A DNA stretch of 64,000 nucleotides from Brenneria goodwinii (GCF_002291445.1 NZ_CP014137.1:4712001-4776000); one strand, 5' to 3'; shown: positions 52,660-61,587, numbered from the stretch's first letter. The notes: generated by a model from the letters alone, not told the origin. Numbers and translations are program-made.

Positions 52660-53390
52660 TGGAGGTCTCCCAGTTTCTTGATTTTTTTTGCCGTCGATTG
52701 TGCGGCGGGCGCACGCTGATAAGGCGTGACGGCGTATTCCGCCCACATCAGCAGACGTGTCAGAATCAGGTTGATAAATAAATAGATTGCGCCGGCAATC
52801 AGGAACACTTCGAGCGCCCGGTAAGTTTCGGAGATGATGCGCGCGGCGATACCGGTAATTTCCATTAGCGTAATAATGGAGGCCAATGAAGTGGATTTGA
52901 TCATGGAGATCATCTCATTACCGTAAGCGGGCAGCGCCTGCCGAATGGCGAGCGGAAAAATGATACGCCTGAAAATCATTATCGAAGGCATGCCGCAGGC
53001 GCGGGCGGCTTCTGCCTGCCCGGCAGGAACCGACTGCAATCCGCCGCGAATGATTTCACTGGCGTAGGCGCCGGTACACAGGCTGAGCGACAGCAAGGCG
53101 CACCAATAGGGTTCGCGCAATAGCGGCCAGAACACGCTTTCCCGGATCCACGCGAACTGGCCCAGCCCGTAATAGATAAGGAACAACTGCACCAGCAGCG
53201 GCGTACCGCGGAAAAACAGGACATAGACGCGAGCAACGCCGCGTAACACGGGATTGCCGCCAATCTGCATTAACGCCAGACCGAGCGCCAGAAAGAACCC
53301 AATAAATACGGAGCCGATCGACAATTGCAGAGTTAAAGGAATACCGGGAATAATTTCCAGAAACGTTTCATAAATAAAAGGAAAATCCAT
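52656..53390 (-). CDS. Polar amino-acid ABC transporter permease (HisM type)
   Basis: The 244-residue permease has about five membrane segments and the EAA loop GQAEAARACGMPSIMIFRRIIFPLA. The motif FFRGTPLLVQLFLIYYG is typical of the HisM/GlnP family. It overlaps the other permease by one base at the stop/start junction and the ATPase by four. Confidence 0.92.
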   Translation of the reverse strand: MDFPFIYETFLEIIPGIPLTLQLSIGSVFIGFFLALGLALMQIGGNPVLRGVARVYVLFFRGTPLLVQLFLIYYGLGQFAWIRESVFWPLLREPYWCALLSLSLCTGAYASEIIRGGLQSVPAGQAEAARACGMPSIMIFRRIIFPLAIRQALPAYGNEMISMIKSTSLASIITLMEITGIAARIISETYRALEVFLIAGAIYLFINLILTRLLMWAEYAVTPYQRAPAAQSTAKKIKKLGDLQ

Positions 53391-54106
53391 CAGCGTTTCA
53401 CACCCCGGGAATAATGAGCTTCTGTCCGGCGCATGATCCAGCCGGAACAGATGGAGATAAGCAGATACAGCATTGCCGCCGCCATAAAGAAGTCAAACGG
53501 TTTGCCCGTCGACCCCGCGCCGGTCTGCGACTGGGTCAGTAATTCGGCGACGCCGGTGACCGACACCAGAGCCGACGCCTTCAGCACCAGTTGCCAGACA
53601 TTGCCCAGCGCCGGGATCGCATGACGCAACAGCAGCGGCATGATGATGCGCTTCAGACGCAGCATGGTTGACATCCCGCAGGCTTTGGCGGCTTCAATTT
53701 CACCTTTGGATACGGCATAAAACGCGCCGCGATACACTTCTGTCTGCTGTGCGCCGGAGGAAACGCCGACGGCGATGACCCCGGCGACAAAACCGGGAAG
53801 CCCCAGAAATTCATTACTGCCGAATAATCTGGCAAGCATGGTTAATGCCGAGCTGCCGCCGAAATAAAGTAAGTAGATGATTAGCAGATCAGGCACGCCA
53901 CGGATGATGGTGGTATAGCCGTCGGCAAGATAACGTACCGGACGATTACCGCAAATTTTTGCCCAGGCGCCGAGCGTACCGATTAGTGCGCCAATCAGGA
54001 ATCCACCGCATGACAGTGCGAGCGTCATTCCCGTACCCATTAATAATAATTTCCCCCAGCCATTTTCACCAAAACTGATGAGTTGCCAGAAAGTCACTTC
54101 TTCCAC
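53390..54106 (-). CDS. Polar amino-acid ABC transporter permease (HisQ type)
   Basis: The 238-residue permease has TTIIRGVPDLLIIYLLYFGG and the EAA loop GEIEAAKACGMSTMLRLKRIIMPLL. It is the first gene of the five-gene transporter/amidohydrolase operon. About 210 bp upstream on the minus strand is a sigma-54-like promoter. Confidence 0.92.
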   Translation of the reverse strand: MEEVTFWQLISFGENGWGKLLLMGTGMTLALSCGGFLIGALIGTLGAWAKICGNRPVRYLADGYTTIIRGVPDLLIIYLLYFGGSSALTMLARLFGSNEFLGLPGFVAGVIAVGVSSGAQQTEVYRGAFYAVSKGEIEAAKACGMSTMLRLKRIIMPLLLRHAIPALGNVWQLVLKASALVSVTGVAELLTQSQTGAGSTGKPFDFFMAAAMLYLLISICSGWIMRRTEAHYSRGVKR

Positions 54107-54134
54107 AGATAGCTCCCAACTATTTTATTGTTCC

Positions 54135-54175
54135 GTGATCAATCGAGGTTGTGATCAGAACGTTTTTTGTGATCA
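54135..54175. repeat. Three direct GTGATCA repeats in the transporter leader
   Basis: GTGATCA occurs at 54135-54141, 54151-54157 and 54169-54175. Each contains a Dam site (GATC) and a TGATCA palindrome. They lie between the proposed transcript start (~54306) and the first permease gene. Confidence 0.5.
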
Positions 54176-54316
54176 GAGGACCGCACACCCTGTTCGGGAA
54201 CGACGATGTAGACAGGTAATTTTTCAGATCCACGCAGCACGATACGCATGAACCGCGATAAGCCGGTTTTTAGCCGGGTATTACTCTGTTGTTCTGTAAA
54301 AATACTTAGGAGACAA

Positions 54317-54332
54317 AGCAACATTCGGGCCA
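54317..54332 (-). promoter_or_regulatory. Sigma-54 promoter of the amino-acid transporter/amidohydrolase operon
   Basis: The minus strand reads TGGCCCGAATGTTGCT, matching TGGCACG-N4-TTGCW at all fixed positions except one and with exact GG/GC spacing. The predicted start near 54306 gives a leader of ~200 nt. An NtrC-type site lies about 150 bp upstream. In the rest of the 54107-54582 gap I see no gene. Confidence 0.6.
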
Positions 54333-54480
54333 CTTTTCCGCTGTCCTGTTATTGCTTATCTATTCATATATTTTGCTTATTAATTAATATGAATTTAATT
54401 AAAAAGTGGCAGATACGGTGCAAAATAGGGGCAACAATGGCAGGTGTTGAGGCAGGTTTTGACTGTGATGGTGCATTGTA

Positions 54481-54497
54481 TGCACTGTTGTGGTGCT
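54481..54497. promoter_or_regulatory. NtrC-type enhancer site
   Basis: TGCACTGTTGTGGTGCT matches the palindromic NtrC consensus TGCACCANNNTGGTGCA at 11 of 14 fixed positions. An extra half-site TGGTGCA is at 54469-54475. Position is about 150 bp upstream of the sigma-54 element, as expected for an enhancer. Confidence 0.5.
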
Positions 54498-54582
54498 GTG
54501 TGTTATTTTGGTGCGCTCGTATCGGCGGCCACCGTCCGGCAGCGGTGTTCAGATGGTGGCCTGATAACAAAATGTTCGGCGG

Positions 54583-55962
54583 TTATTCTGACCGTTGGGT
54601 AAACCAGTTCAGTTTTTCTCTCAGGCCGACAACGTTGCCGACAATGATTAAACTCGGACTGACGGCCTGTTTTGCCAACTCCCCAAGCTGTGAAAGCTGC
54701 CCGGTGAATACCCGCTGCGCCGTGGAGGTGCCGTTTTCGATCAGCGCCACCGGCACCGTCTCAGGGAGCTTCTGCTCTATCAGTTTGCGCTGAATATAAT
54801 CAGCCTGCTGGAGCCCCATGTAGAACACCAGCGTTTGTTTTTCGGCCGCCAGGCTGGCCCAATCAAGTTCGGTGTCATGTTGGACATGCCCGGTGATCAG
54901 TCTTACGCCCTGAGAGTAATTACGGTGCGTTAACGGAATACCGCTATAGGCGGCGCAGCCGGAAGCGGCGGTAATTCCCGGCACCACGGAAAAAGAGATC
55001 CCGGCTTGCTGCAGATGCTCCAGCTCTTCGCCGCCGCGGCCGAATATGAAAGGATCGCCGCCTTTCAGCCGTACAACTCGTTTCCCCGCCAGTGCTTTTT
55101 CCTGCAAGAGCTGATTAATCTGTTCCTGGGGGATGCAATGATGACCGGATTGCTTACCGACAAAAATACGCTCGGCATCACGCCTGATCAGATTCAACAC
55201 TTCTGCCGAAACCAGGCGATCGTAAACCACGATATCGGCCTGTTGCAGTTTCTGTAAGCCTTTCAGCGTTAATAACCCGGCATCGCCAGGACCGGCGCCT
55301 ACCAGCACCACTTCCCCTCTGTCATCCAGCGGTTCGGAGAAAAGTCGCTCGGTAAGCTGCTGTGCGCTGGCGGCGTCGTTATTCGCCAGCGATTGGGCCA
55401 GACGATCGTGGATAAACAGCTTTTCCCAGAAACGCCGGCGGGTATCCGCTTTTCTGAAACGGTTTTGTACGCGTTGACGCAGTTCTCCGGCAAGGCTCGC
55501 CAGCTTGCCAAGATGCTGCGGCAGGATGCTTTCCAATTTTTCACGCAGTATACGCGCCAGCACGGGCGCGGTTCCCCCGGACGACACGGCAACCATCAGC
55601 GGGGAACGATCGATAATGGAAGGCATAATGAAACTTGCGCTCTGGACGTCGTCTACGGTGTTGCAGAAAATCTGTTGTTGACTGGCGTAGTCGTAAACCT
55701 GTTTGTTGGTTTCACGATCGTCGGTGGCGGCAATCACCAGCCATACGCCGGTCAATAGCCCGGAATCAAAGGCGCCCTGTACCAGCGTCGCCCGCTTTTC
55801 CTGTTGCCAGCGCATGAACTTTTCACTAAAGCTGATGGCATTCACCGTAAGAATGGCGCCGGCATCCAATAACAGCTTGGCCTTACGTTCGGCGACCTCT
55901 CCCCCGCCTACCAATAAACAAGGTTTATCGCGTAACTGACAGAATATTGGCAGGTAATCCAT
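54583..55962 (-). CDS. cysG: Siroheme synthase CysG
   Basis: The 459-residue trifunctional enzyme makes siroheme from uroporphyrinogen III. The N-terminal ~200 residues are the NAD-dependent dehydrogenase/ferrochelatase (MDYLPIFCQLRDKPCLLVGGGEVAERK, VIAATDDRETN). The C-terminal part is the SAM methyltransferase (LVGAGPGDAGLLTLKGLQ, VVYDRLVS, RLKGGDPFIFGRGGEE, GITAASGCAAYSGIPLTHR). Siroheme serves sulfite and nitrite reductases. In E. coli cysG ends the nirBDC operon; no nir gene is present here. Confidence 0.97.
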   Translation of the reverse strand: MDYLPIFCQLRDKPCLLVGGGEVAERKAKLLLDAGAILTVNAISFSEKFMRWQQEKRATLVQGAFDSGLLTGVWLVIAATDDRETNKQVYDYASQQQIFCNTVDDVQSASFIMPSIIDRSPLMVAVSSGGTAPVLARILREKLESILPQHLGKLASLAGELRQRVQNRFRKADTRRRFWEKLFIHDRLAQSLANNDAASAQQLTERLFSEPLDDRGEVVLVGAGPGDAGLLTLKGLQKLQQADIVVYDRLVSAEVLNLIRRDAERIFVGKQSGHHCIPQEQINQLLQEKALAGKRVVRLKGGDPFIFGRGGEELEHLQQAGISFSVVPGITAASGCAAYSGIPLTHRNYSQGVRLITGHVQHDTELDWASLAAEKQTLVFYMGLQQADYIQRKLIEQKLPETVPVALIENGTSTAQRVFTGQLSQLGELAKQAVSPSLIIVGNVVGLREKLNWFTQRSE

Positions 55963-56045
55963 GTGGTGCCTCTTGCTGAATGTGGGTGAATAAAACCGGC
56001 TGCCGCCAGGACGGAATTCGGGGGAGCAATGCTGATGGCGACGTC

Positions 56046-56210
56046 TTATTTTTTAGCTGCGGCGCTGCTGTCAGCGACGGATAAGACTTGGTTGCCGTTG
56101 CCATCCGCGGCCTGAACGGCATCATCCGCAACGGATGGAATTTCATCTTTCGGGCCGCGACCATCATATAGGCGAAAATGCTGCTTTTTCAATGGGCTGG
56201 TAACGAATAA
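56046..56210 (-). pseudogene. C-terminal gene remnant upstream of cysG
   Basis: On the minus strand 54 codons are open without a start codon and run to TAA (56046-56048), 83 bp before cysG. The product (starting LFVTSPLKKQHFRLYDGRGPK, ending SVADSSAAAKK) has a basic patch followed by an acidic, alanine-rich hydrophilic tail. This looks like the cytoplasmic tail of a membrane protein. I do not recognise the family. The sequence upstream has no matching membrane domain, so the 5' part appears deleted. Confidence 0.5.
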
Positions 56211-56251
56211 TTACTTAACCTTTGCGCCTGTGCCACGAAATGACCGCCTAC

Positions 56252-56293
56252 GCGGGAATGACGGGTTTGGGAAGGTTTGTCATCAACCTCATT
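56252..56293 (-). repeat. 42 bp dispersed repeat, copy 2
   Basis: This is the reverse complement of 8551-8592 with one mismatch. Here the GCGGGAATGAC side is preceded by ACGAAATGACCGCCTAC rather than a perfect hairpin arm. Confidence 0.75.
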
Positions 56294-56365
56294 TAATTCG
56301 ATGAGTTATCCGTACTAAAGGTAAGTTTTTACACTTCTCTAGTGATAATGCTCACAAGGTTGTGG

Positions 56366-56420
56366 GCAATTGCCTAATTATCCACATCATAATTTCTTTA
56401 TATGAAAGAAATTGCCTAAT
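56366..56420. promoter_or_regulatory. Candidate operator region of the enolase/Opp cluster
   Basis: AATTTCTTT and AAAGAAATT (56391-56413) are perfect 9-bp arms 5 bp apart. The direct repeat AATTGCCTAAT occurs on both sides (56368-56378 and 56410-56420), and GGCAATTGCC (56366-56375) is a 10-bp palindrome. All lie ~240 bp before the first gene. The rest of the 55963-56652 gap, apart from the remnant and the 42 bp repeat, is AT-rich without a gene. Confidence 0.5.
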
Positions 56421-56652
56421 GACTAAACCGGCGACAGTCTTAATAATTAAAAATAAAACAGCATTTTTTTTTAATTAATACGTGATTTCTTTTTTGTGAT
56501 GCCGATCTCTCTGTAAGAAGCCATAGATAGAAATATTTGCTTTTTCACTTATACAGATCTTATCGACATAAAAATGGTTCCCCTCAATACGTGCGTTTTT
56601 TCACTGAAATTATGGTCAATGAGTCGTGTTAAATATCAAGGCAGGTAACAAC

Positions 56653-57807
56653 GTGAAAATAGAATCAATTGATGTCACCGTCTTTACGTATCCTACGCAC
56701 CGGGTTTCCGACAGTGCGGGACATTCACATCCGGGAGCGGAAAACCAGGCCAAAATGGCGATGCTGACGATAAGCGCCGATGACGGCCATAAAGGCTATG
56801 CCTTTGCGCCGCCGGAAGTCATTCGTCCCCATATTATCAATGCCTTTTTCCGTAAGGTTCTGATCGGGCAAAACCCGTTCGATCGCGAGCGCCTTTGGCA
56901 GGATCTGGTGCACTGGCAACGCGGCAGCGCCAACCAGTTGACCGACCGTGCGTTGTCAATCGCCGAATCGGCTCTGTGGGATTTGCTGGGCCGCACGCTC
57001 GATCTGCCGGTGTATAAGCTGCTGGGCGGGTTCCGTGACAAAGTGCCGGCTTACGGCAGCACCATGTGCGGCGACGAACTGCCCGGCGGTTTATCCACCC
57101 CGGAAGAGTACGCGCAGTTCGCTGAAAAGCTGGTTCAGCGCGGTTATAAAGCCATCAAGCTGCATACCTGGATGCCGCCGGTTTCTTTCGCCCCCAGCCC
57201 GAAAATGGACGTAAAAGCCTGTGCCGCCGTGCGCGAAGCCGTTGGGCCGGATATTTGTCTGATGCTGGATGGCTACCACTGGTATAGCCGCAGCGACGCC
57301 CTGTACATCGGCCGCGAGCTACAGAAGCTGGGCTTCACCTGGTTTGAAGAGCCGATGGAAGAGCAGAGCATGGCTTCTTACAGCTGGCTGACCAAGAGCC
57401 TGGATATTGATGTCATCGGGCCGGAAAGTCTGTCCGGTAAGTACTTCAGCCGGGCCGACTGGGTGAAGGAAGGAGCGTGCGATATTTTACGGGCCGGCGT
57501 TCAGGGCGTCGGCGGCATTGCGCCGTGTCTGAAGGTGGCCCATCTGGCGGAGGCCTTTGGCATGGACTGTGAAGTTCATGGCAATGGCGCGCCGAATCTG
57601 GCCGTGGTGGGGGCGATAAACAACTGCCGCTGGTATGAACGCGGATTGTTGCACCCTTTCCTGGATTATGACCAACCCGCCGCTTATCTAAACGCCATTG
57701 TGGATCCGATGGATGATCAGGGATTTGTGCATCTGCCGCAGCGTCCTGGATTGGGGGAAGACATTAATTTTGATTGGATTGAGGAGCATACCTTAAGTGA
57801 TGCATAA
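56653..57807 (+). CDS. Enolase-superfamily (mandelate racemase type) dehydratase or isomerase
   Basis: The 384-residue protein has an N-terminal capping domain and a C-terminal barrel. Metal ligands appear as Asp in LMLDGYHWYSR, Glu in TWFEEPMEE and Glu in VIGPESLSG. A KxH/KxK-type catalytic position is in GYKAIKLHTWMPP, and the late histidine is in CEVHGNGAPN. This set fits mandelate-racemase subgroup acid-sugar dehydratases or racemases; the exact substrate cannot be assigned. The GTG at 56653 (MKIESIDVTVF, the usual family start) has AAGGCAGG upstream and is preferred to a GTG at 56626. It leads an Opp-type transporter cluster. Confidence 0.82.
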   Translation: MKIESIDVTVFTYPTHRVSDSAGHSHPGAENQAKMAMLTISADDGHKGYAFAPPEVIRPHIINAFFRKVLIGQNPFDRERLWQDLVHWQRGSANQLTDRALSIAESALWDLLGRTLDLPVYKLLGGFRDKVPAYGSTMCGDELPGGLSTPEEYAQFAEKLVQRGYKAIKLHTWMPPVSFAPSPKMDVKACAAVREAVGPDICLMLDGYHWYSRSDALYIGRELQKLGFTWFEEPMEEQSMASYSWLTKSLDIDVIGPESLSGKYFSRADWVKEGACDILRAGVQGVGGIAPCLKVAHLAEAFGMDCEVHGNGAPNLAVVGAINNCRWYERGLLHPFLDYDQPAAYLNAIVDPMDDQGFVHLPQRPGLGEDINFDWIEEHTLSDA

Positions 57808-57884
57808 CCTTTGTTTTCTGTAAGAGAACATCATTAAAAAATAAAAAGTTGTCGTCTTCCATATTTCCACACCTGGAGAAAATG

Positions 57885-59495
57885 ATGAAAGTACGAGCAA
57901 TACTTCGAACCCTACTGTTAAGTTTACTCTGTATCGCTGCAACACCCGCCTTATTGTCCGCCAAGACGCCCGACGATCAACTGATCGTCGGGATGAATAT
58001 GAATAACATGCTATCGCTCGATCCGGCAGCCATGACGGGTAACGAAGTGGTCGGCATCGTGGTGAACCTCTATGATTCGCTGGTGGAGCTCGATCCTGAC
58101 AATCTGAATAATGTTTTACCTGCTTTGGCAAAAAGCTGGAGCGTGAGCGATGACGGCAAAGTCATTACTTTCAACCTGCTGGATAACGCTAAATTCCATT
58201 CCGGCCACCCGGTAACGGCAGACGATTTTGTCTGGTCGATGAGCCGGTTGTTGCACCTGAACATGGCTCAGGCCACCACCTGGAAATCTTACGGTTTTAC
58301 CGCAGACAACGTGGAGAAAATGATCCGCGCCAAAGATGCGCATACGGTGGAAATCGAACTCCCTAAACCGAATGACCCCAAATTGATCATTTACTCGCTG
58401 GCAACCTTGGGCAGCGGCTCGGTGCTGGATCGTCAGACGATTATGCAGCATGAGAAGAACGGCGACTGGGGCAATGGCTGGCTGACGACCAATGAAGCGG
58501 GTTCCGGCCCTTTTAAGCTGGACGTATGGCAGGCGAAAGATGTATTGCGCATAAGCCGTGTTGATGGTTATTGGCGCGGCGATGCAAAAATGAAACGCGT
58601 TATCTTCCGCCATATGACCGAATCACAGGCGCTGCGCCTGATGATTGAAAAAGGCGATATCGATGTGGCGACCGGCATGTCGGTGCCCGATATCAATGCG
58701 CTGAGACAGAATAAGGACGTCGTCGTCAAAGAAGTGACCAAAGGCACGCTGTATTACGTAGCGATGAGCCTGAAGAATACGTATTTCGCCAATCCGAAAG
58801 TACGCGAAGCGGTGCGGTATCTGATCGACTATGACGGCGTCAACAAAACCGTCATGACCGGCTACGGCTTCTATCATCAGCGTCCTATTCAGAAAGGGAT
58901 GGACGCAACGTTGCCGGATCCGGGCTATAAGCTGGACGTGGCGCGGGCTAAGTCGTTACTGGCGGAAGCCGGGTATCCGAACGGGTTTGAAACCACGCTG
59001 CGCGTTCTGTCGGATCAGCCTTTCCTGAATCTTGCCACTTCGGTGCAGTCAACGTTGGCGCAGGGCGGCATCAAGGCGCGAATTATCTCCGGCACCGGCA
59101 ACCAGGTGTACGGCGCGATGCGCGATCGTAACTTCGATATGCTGGTTGGCCGCGGCGGCGGCGGGGTGGATCCTCACCCGCATTCCAGCCTGCGTTCGGT
59201 GGTCTACAACCCCGATAACAGCGATGCCGCTAAATTGACGAATTTCCAAGGCTGGCGCACCTCTTTCTACGATAAGCAACTGAACGAGATGATCGATCAG
59301 GCGTTGCTGGAGAAAGATCCGCAGAAACAGAAGCAGATGTATATCGACGTGCAGAACCGCTATGAGGCGCTGTATCCGGCCATCATTCCGGTTTCTCAGA
59401 TGATCGATTCCGTCGTGTTGCGTGGGGACGTAGCGGACTATGTGCCGCATCCGTCATCGACGACGCATCTGCGCGAGGTCTATAAGCAGCGTTAG
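57885..59495 (+). CDS. Opp/Dpp-type substrate-binding protein (family 5)
   Basis: The 536-residue periplasmic binding protein has a signal peptide (about 1-27, ending LLSA-KTPDD) and the family 5 features LVELDPDNLNNVLPALAKSWSVSDDGKVITFNL, KFHSGHPVTADDFVWSM and the C-terminal dipeptide/oligopeptide fold. ATGATG occurs at 57882. The second ATG (57885) is six bases from GGAG and preferred. Related proteins bind peptides, opines, or glutathione; the ligand here is unknown but probably linked to the enolase-type enzyme. Confidence 0.87.
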   Translation: MKVRAILRTLLLSLLCIAATPALLSAKTPDDQLIVGMNMNNMLSLDPAAMTGNEVVGIVVNLYDSLVELDPDNLNNVLPALAKSWSVSDDGKVITFNLLDNAKFHSGHPVTADDFVWSMSRLLHLNMAQATTWKSYGFTADNVEKMIRAKDAHTVEIELPKPNDPKLIIYSLATLGSGSVLDRQTIMQHEKNGDWGNGWLTTNEAGSGPFKLDVWQAKDVLRISRVDGYWRGDAKMKRVIFRHMTESQALRLMIEKGDIDVATGMSVPDINALRQNKDVVVKEVTKGTLYYVAMSLKNTYFANPKVREAVRYLIDYDGVNKTVMTGYGFYHQRPIQKGMDATLPDPGYKLDVARAKSLLAEAGYPNGFETTLRVLSDQPFLNLATSVQSTLAQGGIKARIISGTGNQVYGAMRDRNFDMLVGRGGGGVDPHPHSSLRSVVYNPDNSDAAKLTNFQGWRTSFYDKQLNEMIDQALLEKDPQKQKQMYIDVQNRYEALYPAIIPVSQMIDSVVLRGDVADYVPHPSSTTHLREVYKQR

Positions 59496-59532
59496 TTAGC
59501 CTCAACGGATTCTTTCGATGAGTAGTTGGTGA

Positions 59533-59558
59533 TGAACCGGTTCGGTTCGGCCGGTTCA
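59533..59558 (+). repeat. Hairpin between binding-protein and permease genes
   Basis: TGAACCGG and CCGGTTCA are perfect 8-bp arms with a 10-base loop, 38 bp after the binding-protein stop. Such structures often reduce expression of permease genes relative to the binding protein. No T-run follows. Confidence 0.5.
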
Positions 59559-59644
59559 TTATCCTGACTTGCAACGCCAGAGTGACATTACCGCGTTAGT
59601 GGCGATTTTGTTTCACCATTAATCGGGATATCAGGAGAAAGAAC

Positions 59645-60685
59645 ATGGTTTTCTCTGATTGGATCAAGCCAGGCGGATTACTGCGTCGGTTGGCAAAGCG
59701 CTTATTTCAGGTCATCGTCACGCTGTTCGGATTATTGATCCTGACATTTGTGATTGGCCGCGTGATGCCTATCGACCCCGTCCTGGCGATTGTCGGACAA
59801 GATGCCGACCAAAGTACCTATCAGCAGGTTTATCAACAGTTAGGTTTGGATAAGCCGCTGTATGTGCAATTCTTTATCTATTTTAATTCACTGTTACACG
59901 GCGATCTGGGCAATGCTTTGCTGACCGGTCGTCCGGTAGTCGACGACATTATCCGTGTCTTTCCCGCCACCATAGAACTCGCCACGATGGCGATTATCGT
60001 CGGCGCCGGCCTAGGCGTGCCGCTGGGCGTGCTGGCGGCGGCAAGACGGGGAAAAGTCGCGGATTATATTGTCCGTTTCATCAGTCTGGCCGGCTATTCC
60101 ACGCCGATATTCTGGGTGGGGATGATGGGGCTGCTGGTTTTCTACGCCTGGCTTAACTGGGTGGGGGGCGCCGGACGGGTGGACATGGCCTATGACGGGC
60201 TGGTGGAAAACCGTACCGGGTTGCTGTTGCTTGACGCCATGCTGGAGGGCAATTGGGAGGTATTCCGCAGCGCGCTCAATCACCTGCTGCTGCCCGCCAC
60301 CATTCTTGGTTTCCATTCTTTGGCTTATATCAGCCGTATGACGCGCAGCTTCATGCTGGCGCAACTCTCGCAGGAATACATCATCACCGCCCGGGTAAAA
60401 GGACTGACGGAATTCCGTGTGGTGTGGGCGCACGCGTTTCGTAACATCCTGGTGCAGTTGCTGACGGTTGTCGCGCTGGCTTATGGCTCCCTGCTGGAAG
60501 GGGCGGTGTTGATCGAAACCGTATTTTCCTGGCCGGGGTTCGGCTCCTATCTTACCGGCAGCCTGCTGCTGGGCGATATGAATGCGGTTATGGGCTGTGT
60601 CTTGCTGGTGGGGCTGATTTTCGTCACCCTTAATCTGCTGGCGGACATGCTGTATCAAATCTTTGACCCGAGGACCAACGCATGA
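59645..60685 (+). CDS. Opp/Dpp-type ABC transporter permease, DppB family
   Basis: The 346-residue permease has six predicted membrane segments. The start is RLAKRLFQVIVTLFGLLILTFVIGRVMPIDP, and the EAA loop region is EYIITARVKGLTEFRVVWAHAFRN. An insertion (NWVGGAGRVDMAYDG) lies in a periplasmic loop. AGGAGAAAGAAC precedes the ATG. Overlaps the next permease by 4 bp. Confidence 0.92.
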   Translation: MVFSDWIKPGGLLRRLAKRLFQVIVTLFGLLILTFVIGRVMPIDPVLAIVGQDADQSTYQQVYQQLGLDKPLYVQFFIYFNSLLHGDLGNALLTGRPVVDDIIRVFPATIELATMAIIVGAGLGVPLGVLAAARRGKVADYIVRFISLAGYSTPIFWVGMMGLLVFYAWLNWVGGAGRVDMAYDGLVENRTGLLLLDAMLEGNWEVFRSALNHLLLPATILGFHSLAYISRMTRSFMLAQLSQEYIITARVKGLTEFRVVWAHAFRNILVQLLTVVALAYGSLLEGAVLIETVFSWPGFGSYLTGSLLLGDMNAVMGCVLLVGLIFVTLNLLADMLYQIFDPRTNA

Positions 60686-61587
60686 GTATTTCCTCTGGAC
60701 CGGTACTCAGTGCGCTACCGGAAAAGCGTGACGGCCGCCTGAAGTTACGCTGCTTACGCATATTGGGATTTTTATCGCTGATGATGCGCAATCCGCTGAC
60801 CGCCATCGGCAGCGCCATCGTGCTGATGTTGATGCTGGTGGCGCTATTTGCGCCGTGGATAGCGACCCACGATCCGCTGGCGCAGGATCTGTCCAACGCG
60901 CTACAGGCGCCGGGCGCGGCGCATTGGTTCGGCACCGATGAGTTCGGGCGGGATGTTTTCAGCCGTCTGGTTTATGGCTCCCGCATCACGTTGTATATCG
61001 TGGCGCTGGTGTCGGTCACCGTCGGGCCTATCGGCCTGTTATTAGGCGTTGTCGCCGGTTATTACGGCGGCATCGTTGATACGGTGCTGATGCGGATTAC
61101 CGATATCTTCATCTCTTTCCCCAGTCTGGTGCTGGCGTTGGCTTTCGTCGCCGCGCTGGGGCCGGGGCTGGAGCACGTGGTGATTGCCATTACCTTGACT
61201 GCCTGGCCGCCCGTCGCCCGTCTGGCGCGGGCGGAAACGCTGTCGCTGCGCCATGCGGATTTTGTCTCCGCGGTGAAATTACAGGGCGCTTCCTCTATCC
61301 GTATCCTGCTGCATCATATCGTCCCGCTGTGCCTGCCGTCGGTGATCATCCGTATCACCATGAATATGGCGGGCATCATTCTGACCGCCGCGGGGCTGGG
61401 CTTCCTGGGACTGGGCGCGCAGCCGCCCGATCCTGAGTGGGGCACCATGATCTCCGCTGGTCGCCGCTACATGATGGAGTGCTGGTGGTTAGTGACTATT
61501 CCGGGGCTGGCGATTCTGATAAACAGCCTGGCGTTCAATTTTCTTGGAGACGGCCTACGTGACATCCTCGATCCCAGAACTGAATAA
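60682..61587 (+). CDS. Opp/Dpp-type ABC transporter permease, DppC family
   Basis: The 301-residue permease has an N-terminal cytoplasmic part, membrane segments starting at NPLTAIGSAIVLMLMLVALFAPWIA, FGTDEFGRDVFSRLVYGSRI, and the EAA loop HADFVSAVKLQGASSIRILLHHIVP. Typical DppC features. Its end overlaps the first ATPase gene. Confidence 0.92.
   Translation: MSISSGPVLSALPEKRDGRLKLRCLRILGFLSLMMRNPLTAIGSAIVLMLMLVALFAPWIATHDPLAQDLSNALQAPGAAHWFGTDEFGRDVFSRLVYGSRITLYIVALVSVTVGPIGLLLGVVAGYYGGIVDTVLMRITDIFISFPSLVLALAFVAALGPGLEHVVIAITLTAWPPVARLARAETLSLRHADFVSAVKLQGASSIRILLHHIVPLCLPSVIIRITMNMAGIILTAAGLGFLGLGAQPPDPEWGTMISAGRRYMMECWWLVTIPGLAILINSLAFNFLGDGLRDILDPRTE

Noticed and set aside
54139..54333. 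64-codon minus-strand frame upstream of the amino-acid permeases
   Set aside because: No convincing ribosome site or composition, and it spans the proposed sigma-54 promoter and the GTGATCA repeats.
54407..54422. Second sigma-54-like element on the plus strand (TGGCAGATACGGTGCA)
   Set aside because: Spacing fits, but it lacks the first T of TTGC, and no plus-strand gene follows for 2.2 kb; it points into the antisense of cysG.
55925..56167. 80-codon minus-strand frame starting MMVAARKMKF
   Set aside because: The alternative frame over the same bases (ending SSAAAKK) has far better amino-acid composition, so this one is its shadow.
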